Positions 26,436 to 34,410 of a DNA stretch of 44,960 nucleotides are shown here, piece by piece. Made by a program: the position numbers and the translations under genes. The notes beneath the pieces are model-generated. The model saw only the letters and a list, made by a program, of their open reading frames with translations, was not told the DNA's origin and did no database searches. Source of the stretch: Methylococcaceae bacterium (GTDB lineage Bacteria > Pseudomonadota > Gammaproteobacteria > Methylococcales > Methylomonadaceae); the NCBI GenBank assembly GCA_900299045.1, contig OMIH01000125.1:1-44960 (forward strand), in the 5' to 3' direction. The first letter of the stretch is position 1, and each line of letters opens with the position of its first letter.

Positions 26436-26501
26436 TCATTTTTAAATTTGTAGCACTTTCGCACAATACGTCAAATAACCCATTAGTTATTTAACGTATT
26501 G
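26436..26501 (-). promoter_or_regulatory. Shared control region of the urea operon: inverted repeat plus conserved box
   Basis: Arms CAATACGTCAAATAAC and GTTATTTAACGTATTG (26464-26479 with 26486-26501, one mismatch) flank a CCATTA spacer. Reading toward the porin gene there follows CTACAAATTTAAAAATGA (26453-26436). The same architecture, with 16 of 18 box bases identical, occurs upstream of fmdA at 33489-33553. It probably binds a dimeric regulator. The rest of the 397-base gap (26351-26747) holds a small CCAC-TTC-GTGG hairpin, the terminator at 26663-26692 and no gene. Confidence 0.65.
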
Positions 26502-26662
26502 ACCTTTCATAATGAATTGAAGGGACTAATTTTAATAAAGATAAAATAATATACGCTGTTTTAGATGGATTTTTATCGAATAAAAAATGAAAAGACCATC
26601 ATTTAGCATCTATCAAACTAAAGAAATAAGCGAAAATTGCGGTAATAATCATCGAAATTAAC

Positions 26663-26692
26663 AAAATCTATAAAAATTCATAGATTTTTTTT
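26663..26692 (-). terminator. Terminator ending the amide operon
   Basis: A perfect 9-bp stem AAAATCTAT / ATAGATTTT (26663-26671 with 26680-26688) encloses an 8-base loop, and the arms themselves provide T-runs in both directions. It lies 56 nt past the stop of the last amide-transport gene, separating that operon from the urea operon. Confidence 0.55.
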
Positions 26693-26747
26693 ACCAATTT
26701 GAAATATCTGTTGTTTTTTTACATCAATTAAACAGTGATATTGTGTT

Positions 26748-27437
26748 TCACACTGACAAATAACCCTTAATTTTTTCTGCATCGACATCTTCACGAAGGT
26801 CTTCGTGAATAAATCTTCCTTTATCAATAACGATAATACGATCCGCTACGGCCATCGTAAAACTCAGTACTTGCTCAGACACAATAATGGTAATTTCTCG
26901 CATTTTGCGAATATCATTGAGCACATTAGCAATGTCTTTGATAATTGACGGCTGAATGCCTTCAGTAGGCTCATCAAGCAATAAAACTTTAGGATTGGTC
27001 ACAAGTGCGCGAGCGATAGCAAGCTGTTGTTGCTGTCCACCAGATAGATTACCGCCTTTGCGTTTGCGCATATCGTAGAGAACAGGAAACAACGCGTAAA
27101 TATCTTCGGGGATTTCACTCGACGTTGAATTTTCGAGTCCTGTTTCAATATTTTCTTGAACAGTCATTGCTGGAAAAATCATCCGACCTTGTGGTACATA
27201 CGCCAAGCCTTTTGCCACGCGTTGATAAGTCTGTATCTCGTTGACACTATCGCCATCAATTTCAGCTTTAGTAGCGTGACTTGGCAAAATGCCCATCAAT
27301 GATTTAAAGAGAGTCGTTTTTCCCATGCCATTGCGCCCCATAATGGCGAGCGTTTCATTTTTTTCTGCTTTAAAACTCAGTCCATGAATGACTTCACTTT
27401 GACCGTAACTCACATGCAAATCAACTACTTCAAACAT
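26748..27437 (-). CDS. Short-chain amide ABC transporter ATP-binding protein (UrtE-like)
   Basis: This 229-residue ATPase is the last gene of the amide operon. It has Walker A GRNGMGKTT, signature LSGGQQQQLAIARAL and Walker B VLLLDEPTEGIQPS, and ends IKGYLSV. It is the standard length of the family and lacks the insertion present in the urease-linked UrtE. ATG 27437 follows AAGGAGAATTTTC and gives the family N-terminus MFEVVDLHVSYGQSE; the longer start at 27470 lacks this support. The gene order fmdA-fmdB-binding protein-permease-permease-ATPase-ATPase points to amide or urea import rather than amino acids. Confidence 0.88.
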   Translation of the reverse strand: MFEVVDLHVSYGQSEVIHGLSFKAEKNETLAIMGRNGMGKTTLFKSLMGILPSHATKAEIDGDSVNEIQTYQRVAKGLAYVPQGRMIFPAMTVQENIETGLENSTSSEIPEDIYALFPVLYDMRKRKGGNLSGGQQQQLAIARALVTNPKVLLLDEPTEGIQPSIIKDIANVLNDIRKMREITIIVSEQVLSFTMAVADRIIVIDKGRFIHEDLREDVDAEKIKGYLSV

Positions 27438-27476
27438 GAAAATTCTCCTTACCTTTGTGAATTTAAACAACAGTGT

Positions 27477-28220
27477 CTAATGCCCTAAATAAACTTCAAT
27501 AACTTTTTCATTAGCTTGAACTTTTTCCATTGAACCTTCGGCTAGAATTTTACCTTGATGCAGTACAGTTACTTTATGAGCAATTTTTTTCACAAATTCC
27601 ATATCATGTTCAATGACAAGTACCGAACGATTTTGGCAAATTTGATTGAGGAGTTCTGCAGTCTGATCACGCTCTTTTGCGCTCATGCCGGCAACAGGTT
27701 CATCAAGCATCAAAAGTTCAGGGTCTTGCATAAGAAGCATACCAATTTCCAGCCATTGCTTTTGTCCGTGACTGAGTAGCGCAGCTTCTAAATCTAAATG
27801 CTCAGTGAGTAACACTTCAGCCGCAATTTTCCTCACTTGTGCACTTAATTCTGATGTACGCTTAAACGTTAAACTCCCCCAAACACTTCGCCCAACTGGA
27901 TAGGACACTTCTAAATTTTGATATACGGTTAAATTTTCATAAATAGAGGGTGTTTGAAATTTACGTCCAACGCCAGCACGAACAATTTCGTGTTCAGATA
28001 AGGTAGTCATTTCAATATTTTTGAATTTGATTGAGCCCTCTGTCGATTTTGTTTTGCCGCAAATTAAATCTAAAACAGTAGTTTTTCCCGCTCCATTGGG
28101 TCCAATCACGACACGTAATTCGTTTTTATCGATGTACATTGACAGCGAATCGACCGCTTTGAATCCATCAAATGAAACGGTTAAATCTTCAATCGCCAAA
28201 ATAAAGTCCGTGTTACTCAT
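27477..28220 (-). CDS. Short-chain amide ABC transporter ATP-binding protein (UrtD-like)
   Basis: The 247-residue ATPase has Walker A GPNGAGKTT, the UrtD-type signature LSHGQKQWLEIGMLL and Walker B LLMLDEPVAGMS. It is paralogous to urtD at 20091-20903 but lacks the N-terminal extension. The start codon overlaps the stop of the upstream permease by 4 nt (ATGA). It works with the adjacent UrtE-like ATPase on the two permeases. Confidence 0.88.
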   Translation of the reverse strand: MSNTDFILAIEDLTVSFDGFKAVDSLSMYIDKNELRVVIGPNGAGKTTVLDLICGKTKSTEGSIKFKNIEMTTLSEHEIVRAGVGRKFQTPSIYENLTVYQNLEVSYPVGRSVWGSLTFKRTSELSAQVRKIAAEVLLTEHLDLEAALLSHGQKQWLEIGMLLMQDPELLMLDEPVAGMSAKERDQTAELLNQICQNRSVLVIEHDMEFVKKIAHKVTVLHQGKILAEGSMEKVQANEKVIEVYLGH

Positions 28221-29362
28221 ACTTTATCTCCTAGCATGTTGGGATCTTTTTTTAAGAATTTGGTATAACGTGCAATCAACCAATCTGCTATATTGAAGTT
28301 TTTAGCATGATCACGATAAACCCCCGCCAGTCCATCTGGGAAGAACATCACCACGGCAATAAATAAGCCGCCCATTAAAAACAACCATAATTCAGGAAAG
28401 TTTTCAGAAAACATGGTTTTGCCAAAATTCACCAGTAACGCACCATAAACTGCGCCAATTAAGGACATTCGCCCACCCACTGCAGCAAAAATGACCATTT
28501 CAATTGACGGAACAATACCCACAAAACTTGGTGACATAAAACCAATTTGCAGCGTAAACATTGCGCCACCTATCGCTGAAATCATCGCGGCAAAGCAAAA
28601 AATAAAGATTTTAAAACTCGAAACGTCATAGCCTGAAAAACGTACACGCTCTTCTTTATCACGCATAGCAAGCAGCAACATGCCAAATTTTGACGAGAGT
28701 ACATAATTGCTCAATATAATGACGCCAATGAGCAAACTAGCATTGATAAAATATAAAACATATTTCGCGCTATCGGTTCGAATATCCCAACCTAGCAGAG
28801 TTTTTAAATCCGTAATACCGTTTACGCCACCGGTATAGCCTTGTTGACCCACAATTAAAATGCTCAAAATGAGTGCAATGGCTTGCGTGATAATAGCGAA
28901 ATACACACCACCCACGCGACGCTTAAACATGGCGTAGCCAATAATAAATGCTAAAAAAGTCGGAACCGCTAGCACAAAAAATACAGTTAAAGGGAAACTT
29001 TTAAATGGCAGCCAAAACCAAGGAATTTCAGTAAGTTGATTCCAATCCATAAAATCGGGAATGCCGGGCGTAGTTTGAATCTTGGTACTAATGGGATCTG
29101 ACGCTTCAAGTTTTAAAAACATCGCCATGCAGTAGCCGCCAAGACCAAAGAACATCCCCTGCCCCAAACTTAAAATCCCCCCATTCCCCCAAAGCAAAAC
29201 AAGGCTGACGGCAACAAACGCATAAGTGACATACTTGCCAATGAGTCCCAAGCGAAATAAATCCAGCCACAGCGGGAAAATAACCAGCAGTAAAATCGCT
29301 AATATCGCTAAATTTATGGCGCCCTGTTTTCCACCAAAATATTTATTTAAAAATACGGTCAT
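28217..29362 (-). CDS. fmdF: Short-chain amide ABC transporter permease (UrtC/LivM-like)
   Basis: The 381-residue inner-membrane permease has family blocks LVLLWGNGGILSLGQGMFFGLGGYCMAMFLK, ITQAIALILS and the cytoplasmic loop AMRDKEERVRFSGYDVSSFK. It is a close structural counterpart of urtC. ATG 29362 follows GAGGGCGTT and leaves a 10-nt gap after the upstream permease; a start at 29395 would overlap that gene. The name fmdF is assigned by analogy with the Methylophilus methylotrophus amide cluster and is tentative. Confidence 0.85.
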   Translation of the reverse strand: MTVFLNKYFGGKQGAINLAILAILLLVIFPLWLDLFRLGLIGKYVTYAFVAVSLVLLWGNGGILSLGQGMFFGLGGYCMAMFLKLEASDPISTKIQTTPGIPDFMDWNQLTEIPWFWLPFKSFPLTVFFVLAVPTFLAFIIGYAMFKRRVGGVYFAIITQAIALILSILIVGQQGYTGGVNGITDLKTLLGWDIRTDSAKYVLYFINASLLIGVIILSNYVLSSKFGMLLLAMRDKEERVRFSGYDVSSFKIFIFCFAAMISAIGGAMFTLQIGFMSPSFVGIVPSIEMVIFAAVGGRMSLIGAVYGALLVNFGKTMFSENFPELWLFLMGGLFIAVVMFFPDGLAGVYRDHAKNFNIADWLIARYTKFLKKDPNMLGDKV

Positions 29363-29372
29363 AACGCCCTCA

Positions 29373-30290
29373 CTATTTACGCACTTTTGAGGCAAACAAC
29401 CCTTCTGGACGCATCATTAAAATAATGACAATGGTCATCAAGGTAGACACTTTGCCCATTGAACTGGTCATGAAAAATTGCAAAATAGACTGCGCTTGGG
29501 CAATCCCAAATGCCGAGGCAATCGTTCCCATTAAACTTGCCGCACCACCAAACACCACTACCATAAAGCTATCAACAATGTAGAGTGAGCCGGTTGTTGG
29601 ACCTGTTGAGGCAATCGTTGTAAAAGCCGCGCCCGCAACACCTGCAATACCACAACCTAACGCAAACGTTAATCGATCGACTTTTTGCGTATTAATACCC
29701 ACCGCGCCAGCCATCATACGATTTTGCACCGTCGCGCGAATACGCAAACCACCGCGTGAGCGAAACATAAATAAATACACTCCAACCGTGACAATTAACG
29801 CTAATCCCATTACGAAAACGCCATTGATAGGAATATCAATATCAGGCGTGGGTTTAAAGGAACCAAGTAACCATTCAGGTAACTCAGCACTCACTTCTTT
29901 TGCACCAAACGTTGAGCGAAAAATTTGCTGCATCACCAAACTCAGACCCCACGTTGCAAGGAGCGTATCAAGCGGGCGTTTATAAAGATGCCGAATTAGC
30001 GCATACTCCACAAAATACCCAATAAAGAAAGCCAATATAAATGCAGCAATAATGGCAAAAATAAAGTATGAATTGACGATATCAAATTCAACGGCCATTT
30101 TAGATAAAAACACAGTGGTATACGCTCCCACTGTCATGAATTCACCATGAGCCATATTAATCACGCCCATTTGACCAAAAATAATTGCAAGACCCAGCGC
30201 CATTAGCAGCAATACACTAAATAAACTCAGCCCCGAAAAACCCTGCATGACGACAATATTGCCCACGTCTTCCATCGAATAGCCAAACAT
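29373..30290 (-). CDS. fmdE: Short-chain amide ABC transporter permease (UrtB/LivH-like)
   Basis: This 305-residue permease lacks the long periplasmic N-terminal domain of urtB. Markers are LLLMALGLAIIFGQMGVINMAHGEFMTVGAY, YKRPLDTLLATWGLSLVMQQ and SLYIVDSFMVVVFGGAASLMGT. ATG 30290 follows GGAGAAAGGCT; in-frame starts further upstream reach 30308 without a better site. The name is tentative, by analogy with the Methylophilus fmd cluster. Confidence 0.86.
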   Translation of the reverse strand: MFGYSMEDVGNIVVMQGFSGLSLFSVLLLMALGLAIIFGQMGVINMAHGEFMTVGAYTTVFLSKMAVEFDIVNSYFIFAIIAAFILAFFIGYFVEYALIRHLYKRPLDTLLATWGLSLVMQQIFRSTFGAKEVSAELPEWLLGSFKPTPDIDIPINGVFVMGLALIVTVGVYLFMFRSRGGLRIRATVQNRMMAGAVGINTQKVDRLTFALGCGIAGVAGAAFTTIASTGPTTGSLYIVDSFMVVVFGGAASLMGTIASAFGIAQAQSILQFFMTSSMGKVSTLMTIVIILMMRPEGLFASKVRK

Positions 30291-30351
30291 AGCCTTTCTC
30301 CACATCACGCAAATTAACGTAAATCTTTCTAAAAAAATCAGTTACCTTTGC

Positions 30352-30376
30352 AGCGCAGACCGAAAACTTCTGCGCT
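30352..30376 (-). promoter_or_regulatory. Stem-loop after the amide-binding protein gene
   Basis: The 8-bp perfect stem AGCGCAGA / TCTGCGCT (30352-30359 with 30369-30376) has a 9-base loop and lies in the 117-nt gap between the binding-protein stop and the permease start. No T-tract follows. The position mirrors the hairpin in the urtA-urtB gap. Confidence 0.55.
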
Positions 30377-30407
30377 ACAAATAACGCTATACAGTTAACG
30401 ATATGGC

Positions 30408-31658
30408 TTATTGATAGCCTTTTGGAAATGGATCTGGATTGATTAATCCTGATTCATAAACCATATCGGCTTGACCATCTTTGCGCCATTGACCAATACG
30501 CAATTTGCTAAGTAAATGGTGATTTGGATCGACTTTGACATAGCCTTCAGGTGCGGTAGTTAATTCATAACCGGGAAGCGCAGCAACCGCTTTATCTACA
30601 TCAAAGCTGCCCGCACGCTCAACCGCTGCTTTCCAAAGCCAAGGACCCAAATACGCCGCTTGTGTTACGTCACCAATAACAGCTTTTTCGCCATAAGCTT
30701 TTTTGAATTCAGCTACGAATTTGTCGTTATTGGAATTTTTCAAACTTTGGAAATATTTCATTGCAGAATAGAAACCTTCCAAGTTTTCACCGCCAATACC
30801 AAGCACTTCGTCTTCAGTAACTGAAATAGTGAGCATATTTTGTTTTTTCGCATTTAAGCCCGCTGCATTTAACTGTTTGAACCAAGCTACATTACTGCCG
30901 CCAACTACCGCTGCGTAAATCACATCCGGTTTTTCGAGCTTAATTTTATTGATGACTGAACCAAACTGCGTATCACCTAAAGCAACATATTCTTCACCAA
31001 CAACCGTGCCGCCTAAATGCTGCTCAATATGCTTACGCGCAATCTTCATTGATGTGCGCGGCCAAATATAATCAGAACCAATTAAATAAAACGTTTTTGC
31101 TTTTTTCTCTTTAGCAATCCAATCTAAACCCGCCAAAATTTGTTGCGTAGCTTCTTGACCGGTATAAAAAACGTTTTTCGACTGTTCAAGCCCTTCATAA
31201 AAGGTGGGATAGAAAAGTAAGCCGTTATCTTTCTCGAAAACAGGTAGCGCTGCTTTACGTGAAGCCGACGTCCAGCAACCAAAGACGGCGGCTACTTTGT
31301 CATTCTCAAGTAATTTCTTCGATTTCTCCGCAAAAGTTGGCCAATCACTTGCGCCATCTTCTTGAATCACTTCAATCTTGCGACCAAGTACACCGCCCGC
31401 TTCATTGATTTGAGCAATAGCGAGCTTTTCCGCTTGGATTGAACCCGTTTCACTAATCGCCATGGTGCCCGTTGCCGAGTGAAGAATACCCACTTTGACC
31501 ACATCATCCGTAACAGAAAGTCCTGTTGTATTCACTTTTGCAGTTGGAAAATCCCCCGCGACGGAGGTATCCACATAAATTGGGAGACTCAAAGCCAGTG
31601 ACAGGGCACTCAGCACCATTGACTTTTTCACAAATTGATTTTTATCAATATTACTCAT
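30408..31658 (-). CDS. fmdD: Short-chain amide/urea ABC transporter substrate-binding protein (FmdD/UrtA-like)
   Basis: The 416-residue periplasmic binding protein has a long signal peptide (about 34 residues, likely cleavage after TSVAG or nearby). The mature region opens VVKVGILHSATGTMAISETG and shares FGCWTSASRKAALPVFEKDNGLLFYPTFYEG with UrtA. It is clearly paralogous to urtA in this window. Position between fmdB and the permeases, and linkage to formamidase, favour formamide or acetamide as ligand, though urea cannot be excluded. Confidence 0.88.
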   Translation of the reverse strand: MSNIDKNQFVKKSMVLSALSLALSLPIYVDTSVAGDFPTAKVNTTGLSVTDDVVKVGILHSATGTMAISETGSIQAEKLAIAQINEAGGVLGRKIEVIQEDGASDWPTFAEKSKKLLENDKVAAVFGCWTSASRKAALPVFEKDNGLLFYPTFYEGLEQSKNVFYTGQEATQQILAGLDWIAKEKKAKTFYLIGSDYIWPRTSMKIARKHIEQHLGGTVVGEEYVALGDTQFGSVINKIKLEKPDVIYAAVVGGSNVAWFKQLNAAGLNAKKQNMLTISVTEDEVLGIGGENLEGFYSAMKYFQSLKNSNNDKFVAEFKKAYGEKAVIGDVTQAAYLGPWLWKAAVERAGSFDVDKAVAALPGYELTTAPEGYVKVDPNHHLLSKLRIGQWRKDGQADMVYESGLINPDPFPKGYQ

Positions 31659-31736
31659 CTTTTTCCCCTAAATTAAACAAAAAAATATGGCACTTTGATG
31701 TGTAAAAAAATCACACCTTTAACAACGAATTACAAA

Positions 31737-32081
31737 CTAATGACTCAACATCCAAGGTCTTGCTGTTTTCTTTGTTTGCATTTGATAACCAGTAGACTGA
31801 TTGCTCGTTGATTTGACACTATTGCTAGTTTTACAAGTGTGTCCCCCCATGCTGCAACCACAACTTGAGCGACGCATCGATACAGGCTCATGCGCTGATT
31901 TTTCGTTGCGCTCATAAGCAATGCGCTGAGATTGCCCCACCAAAGCAAAATGCGGGGCAGATATAATGCGCGGACTTTCACCACCGCAATGATTACAAAC
32001 AGCAGGCAGTTTAGCGTCGGCTATTTTTCGCAATGCTGAAAACGTGCCGCAGGCATCGCAGTGATATTCATATAAAGGCAT
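31737..32081 (-). CDS. fmdB: FmdB family zinc-ribbon protein
   Basis: The 114-residue protein begins MPLYEYHCDACG and continues to CNHCGG, forming the CxxC...CxxC zinc ribbon that defines the FmdB/CxxC_CxxC_SSSS family. A second Cys-rich patch (CGCSMGGHTC) follows near residue 75-85 and the tail is polar. In Methylophilus methylotrophus, FmdB was described as a regulator of the amide operon, but the exact function is unproven. ATG 32081 follows GGGAGTTTAATTG. It sits between fmdA (27-nt gap) and the binding protein gene. Confidence 0.88.
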   Translation of the reverse strand: MPLYEYHCDACGTFSALRKIADAKLPAVCNHCGGESPRIISAPHFALVGQSQRIAYERNEKSAHEPVSMRRSSCGCSMGGHTCKTSNSVKSTSNQSTGYQMQTKKTARPWMLSH

Positions 32082-32108
32082 CAATTAAACTCCCGTGTGT
32101 TCATCAAA

Positions 32109-33332
32109 TTAACTGGTTTTCGCCATGTCGGTGCCGCTGGCTACGATAATTTTTGGCCCGTCCGCATTGGGTTTTAGGTCAAAGTCGAAAATTTCAGTAG
32201 GTAGCCATAGTGTGGCGCACGCATTTGGAATATCGACCACGCCACTGATATGACCTTCAACAGGTGCCGTTCCCAAAATGGAGAGCGCTTGCTCACCGCT
32301 GTAACCAAATTTTTTAAGATATTCGATCGCATTTAAACAAGCTTGGCGGTAAGCCACGTGTACATCTAAATAATGTTGCGTGCCTTTTTCATCAACGGAA
32401 ATACCTTCAAAAATCAAATAATCACGATAATTCGGTGTTAATGGACTGGGTTGAAAAATCGGATTTTTAATACCGTACTTTTTCACGCCATCTTTAATCA
32501 AACTGACTTTAATATCTAAATAACCCGCCATTTCAATCGCGCCACAGAAGGTAATTTCGCCATCGCCTTGAGAGAAATGCAGGTCACCCATTGATAGTCC
32601 GCCGTCTTTTACATAGACAGGGAAGAAGACTTTTGAGCCTTTGGTGAGATTTTTAATATCACAATTACCGCCATGCTCACGTGGTGGAACGGTACGCGCA
32701 CCTTCTAATGCCGCATTTTTAGCAACATCGCCGGTTAATTTACCCATCACCGCTGATTGCGAATTGGGTGGTAGTGCTAGCGCAGGAACGCGCTCAGGAT
32801 CCGTTGCAATCAAAGTTGCTTCACGCTCATTCCACTGCGCAAGTAATTCTTTTGAAGGCAAGCAACCAATCAATCCGGGGTGCATAATGCCGGCAAATTT
32901 CACATTGGGAACGTGACGAGAAGTGGTGTAGATACCATGGAAGTCCCAGATAGATTTACGCGCTTCAGGATAATGATCGGTTAAAAATCCGCCCCCATTT
33001 TCTTTTGAAAATAACCCATTAAATCCCCATTGCGATTCTTGGAAAGTGCCGACATCTAAAATATCAACGACCATCAAATCACCCGGCTCTGCACCTTCAA
33101 CCCCAATAGGACCACTAAGATAATGAACTTGAGTCAAATCCACATCACGAACATCATTCGCGCTATCGTTGTTACCAATTTGTCCCCCTGTCCAATCCAT
33201 ACACTCAACACGAAATTCATCACCGGGTTTTACCATAGCAACCATAGGGAGATCCGGATGCCACCGATTATGAATTTGCCCCTCTTGCTCCCACGGTTTT
33301 TTATCAAGATCTAATTTAATTAATGTTTTCAT
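32109..33332 (-). CDS. fmdA: Formamidase / acetamidase
   Basis: Hydrolyses formamide (and possibly other short amides) to the acid and ammonia in the cytoplasm. The 407-residue protein is the size of Methylophilus FmdA and shows VHNRWHPD-like QIHNRWHPDLPMVAMVKPGDEF, NDSANDVRDVDL, LSGPIGVEGAEPGDLMVVDIL and the GGNCDIKNLTKGSKVFFPVYV segment of the FmdA_AmdA family. A longer frame opens at 33404, but ATG 33332 (after AAGGCAAAAGAGAA) gives the family N-terminus MKTLIKLDLDKKPW. It heads the amide operon; the shared control region lies at 33489-33553. Confidence 0.94.
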   Translation of the reverse strand: MKTLIKLDLDKKPWEQEGQIHNRWHPDLPMVAMVKPGDEFRVECMDWTGGQIGNNDSANDVRDVDLTQVHYLSGPIGVEGAEPGDLMVVDILDVGTFQESQWGFNGLFSKENGGGFLTDHYPEARKSIWDFHGIYTTSRHVPNVKFAGIMHPGLIGCLPSKELLAQWNEREATLIATDPERVPALALPPNSQSAVMGKLTGDVAKNAALEGARTVPPREHGGNCDIKNLTKGSKVFFPVYVKDGGLSMGDLHFSQGDGEITFCGAIEMAGYLDIKVSLIKDGVKKYGIKNPIFQPSPLTPNYRDYLIFEGISVDEKGTQHYLDVHVAYRQACLNAIEYLKKFGYSGEQALSILGTAPVEGHISGVVDIPNACATLWLPTEIFDFDLKPNADGPKIIVASGTDMAKTS

Positions 33333-33488
33333 TTCTCTTTTGCCTTCATTGTCTAAATTGGACTGCGTAACATCAGTTTTTAAATCTAAACAATATCGTC
33401 TCATAACTTAAAATACGACGATCCTACTTATGATCTAAATCCCATAAATTTCGCCACTAAAATCAGTGTCTAATCAAAGTTGGCAATT

Positions 33489-33553
33489 TCATTTTCAAAT
33501 ATGTAGATATGATTCACAATACGTCACACGACCCATCAGTCATTTGACGTATA
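33489..33553. promoter_or_regulatory. Shared control region between fmdA and the sensor operon
   Basis: An inverted repeat with left arm CAATACGTCACACGAC (from 33517), spacer CCATCA and right arm GTCATTTGACGTAT lies in the divergent intergenic region. Reading toward fmdA it is followed by CTACATATTTGAAAATGA (33506-33489), matching 16 of 18 bases of the box in front of the urea operon. It is 185 nt from the fmdA ATG and about 80 nt from the divergent ATG at 33634, so it could act on both. Confidence 0.65.
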
Positions 33554-33633
33554 ACAGATAAAGTAGACTTTGCGTACAATTTGGAAGCTATCGAAAGATG
33601 AATAAAATTTAGATGATAATTATCGAGGCGTTT

Positions 33634-34395
33634 ATGTATATTCAATTAGGGGTGATTCATTGGCTGACAATGGGATTGATATTGTTCACAACAACCGTTT
33701 TAGCTGACGACAAGCGTGATATGTCTATCCAGTTTACACTTGAAGATTCTCATCTCACTCTCCTAAATTTCGATGCTCCCATACAAAGAATCACCATGCA
33801 AGTGAGTGAAAATTTATCGCAATGGCAATATCCAGTAAGTGTAAATAATCCTCAACCAACTCACAGCCTAAACGCGATTATTGGACGCGTATCAAACCAA
33901 TCAACGCCAACAGGCTTTTCGTTTTCCAGCGGAAATTCCGATCCTCGCTCGGTTGATTTTCAAAAAGCCGATGTTTTTCCCATCAACTGCCAATTAAAAA
34001 CATATTCCAGCAATTTAATTGAATTTGAAAATAAAATGACCTTTACTGCATATCAAACAACTGACGATATCAGCAAAGAAAAAGCGGTAGAAAAACTCAT
34101 TGATCAAATCAGTACTACTTGCTTTAATTTACTTGATGACCATAAAGTGCCAAAAGTAGGTAAAAAAACCGAGAACGATACCACCTTCAAACCAACGTGG
34201 ATGCCAGATATACAAATTGAAGTAAAACAAAAAAATGCGATGCTACCCGCTAAAAAATTAGGTGTTGAAAATATACAAAGTGAAAATGCACTCTCACCTA
34301 CGCGAGAAAGCGACGAAGAAGAAGGCACAAAAGAATTGATTATTCACAATCAAGGCACGCCACTAACCATAAACTTTGGGCACGAACGGCGCTAA
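33634..34395 (+). CDS. Secreted protein of unknown function, first gene of sensor operon
   Basis: I do not recognise a family. The 253-residue product starts with a signal peptide (MYIQLGVIHWLTMGLILFTT, cleavage probably after VLA). About 125 residues follow with beta-rich character and the sentence QRITMQVSENLSQWQYPVSV. Near residue 105 there is DPRSVDFQKADVFPINCQLK, and the C-terminal third is polar and low-complexity. Two cysteines, in INCQL and TTCFNL, could pair. ATG 33634 follows GAGGCGTTT; a start at 33613 lacks this site. It ends 16 nt before the permease-kinase gene, so a periplasmic accessory role in sensing is possible, but this is inferred only from position. Confidence 0.65.
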   Translation: MYIQLGVIHWLTMGLILFTTTVLADDKRDMSIQFTLEDSHLTLLNFDAPIQRITMQVSENLSQWQYPVSVNNPQPTHSLNAIIGRVSNQSTPTGFSFSSGNSDPRSVDFQKADVFPINCQLKTYSSNLIEFENKMTFTAYQTTDDISKEKAVEKLIDQISTTCFNLLDDHKVPKVGKKTENDTTFKPTWMPDIQIEVKQKNAMLPAKKLGVENIQSENALSPTRESDEEEGTKELIIHNQGTPLTINFGHERR

Positions 34396-34410
34396 CGGTA
34401 AGACACAGTT

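Noticed and set aside
26351-26463. Sigma54 promoter upstream of the porin gene
   Set aside because: A TGGC...TGC string is present near the small hairpin, but the GG and GC doublets are not 10 bases apart, so the -24/-12 geometry fails.
33333-33404. Longer formamidase start at 33404, which would put both dyads at nearly the same distance (113-114 nt) from a start codon
   Set aside because: The family N-terminus and binding site support ATG 33332, so the equal spacing to start codons is probably coincidental.
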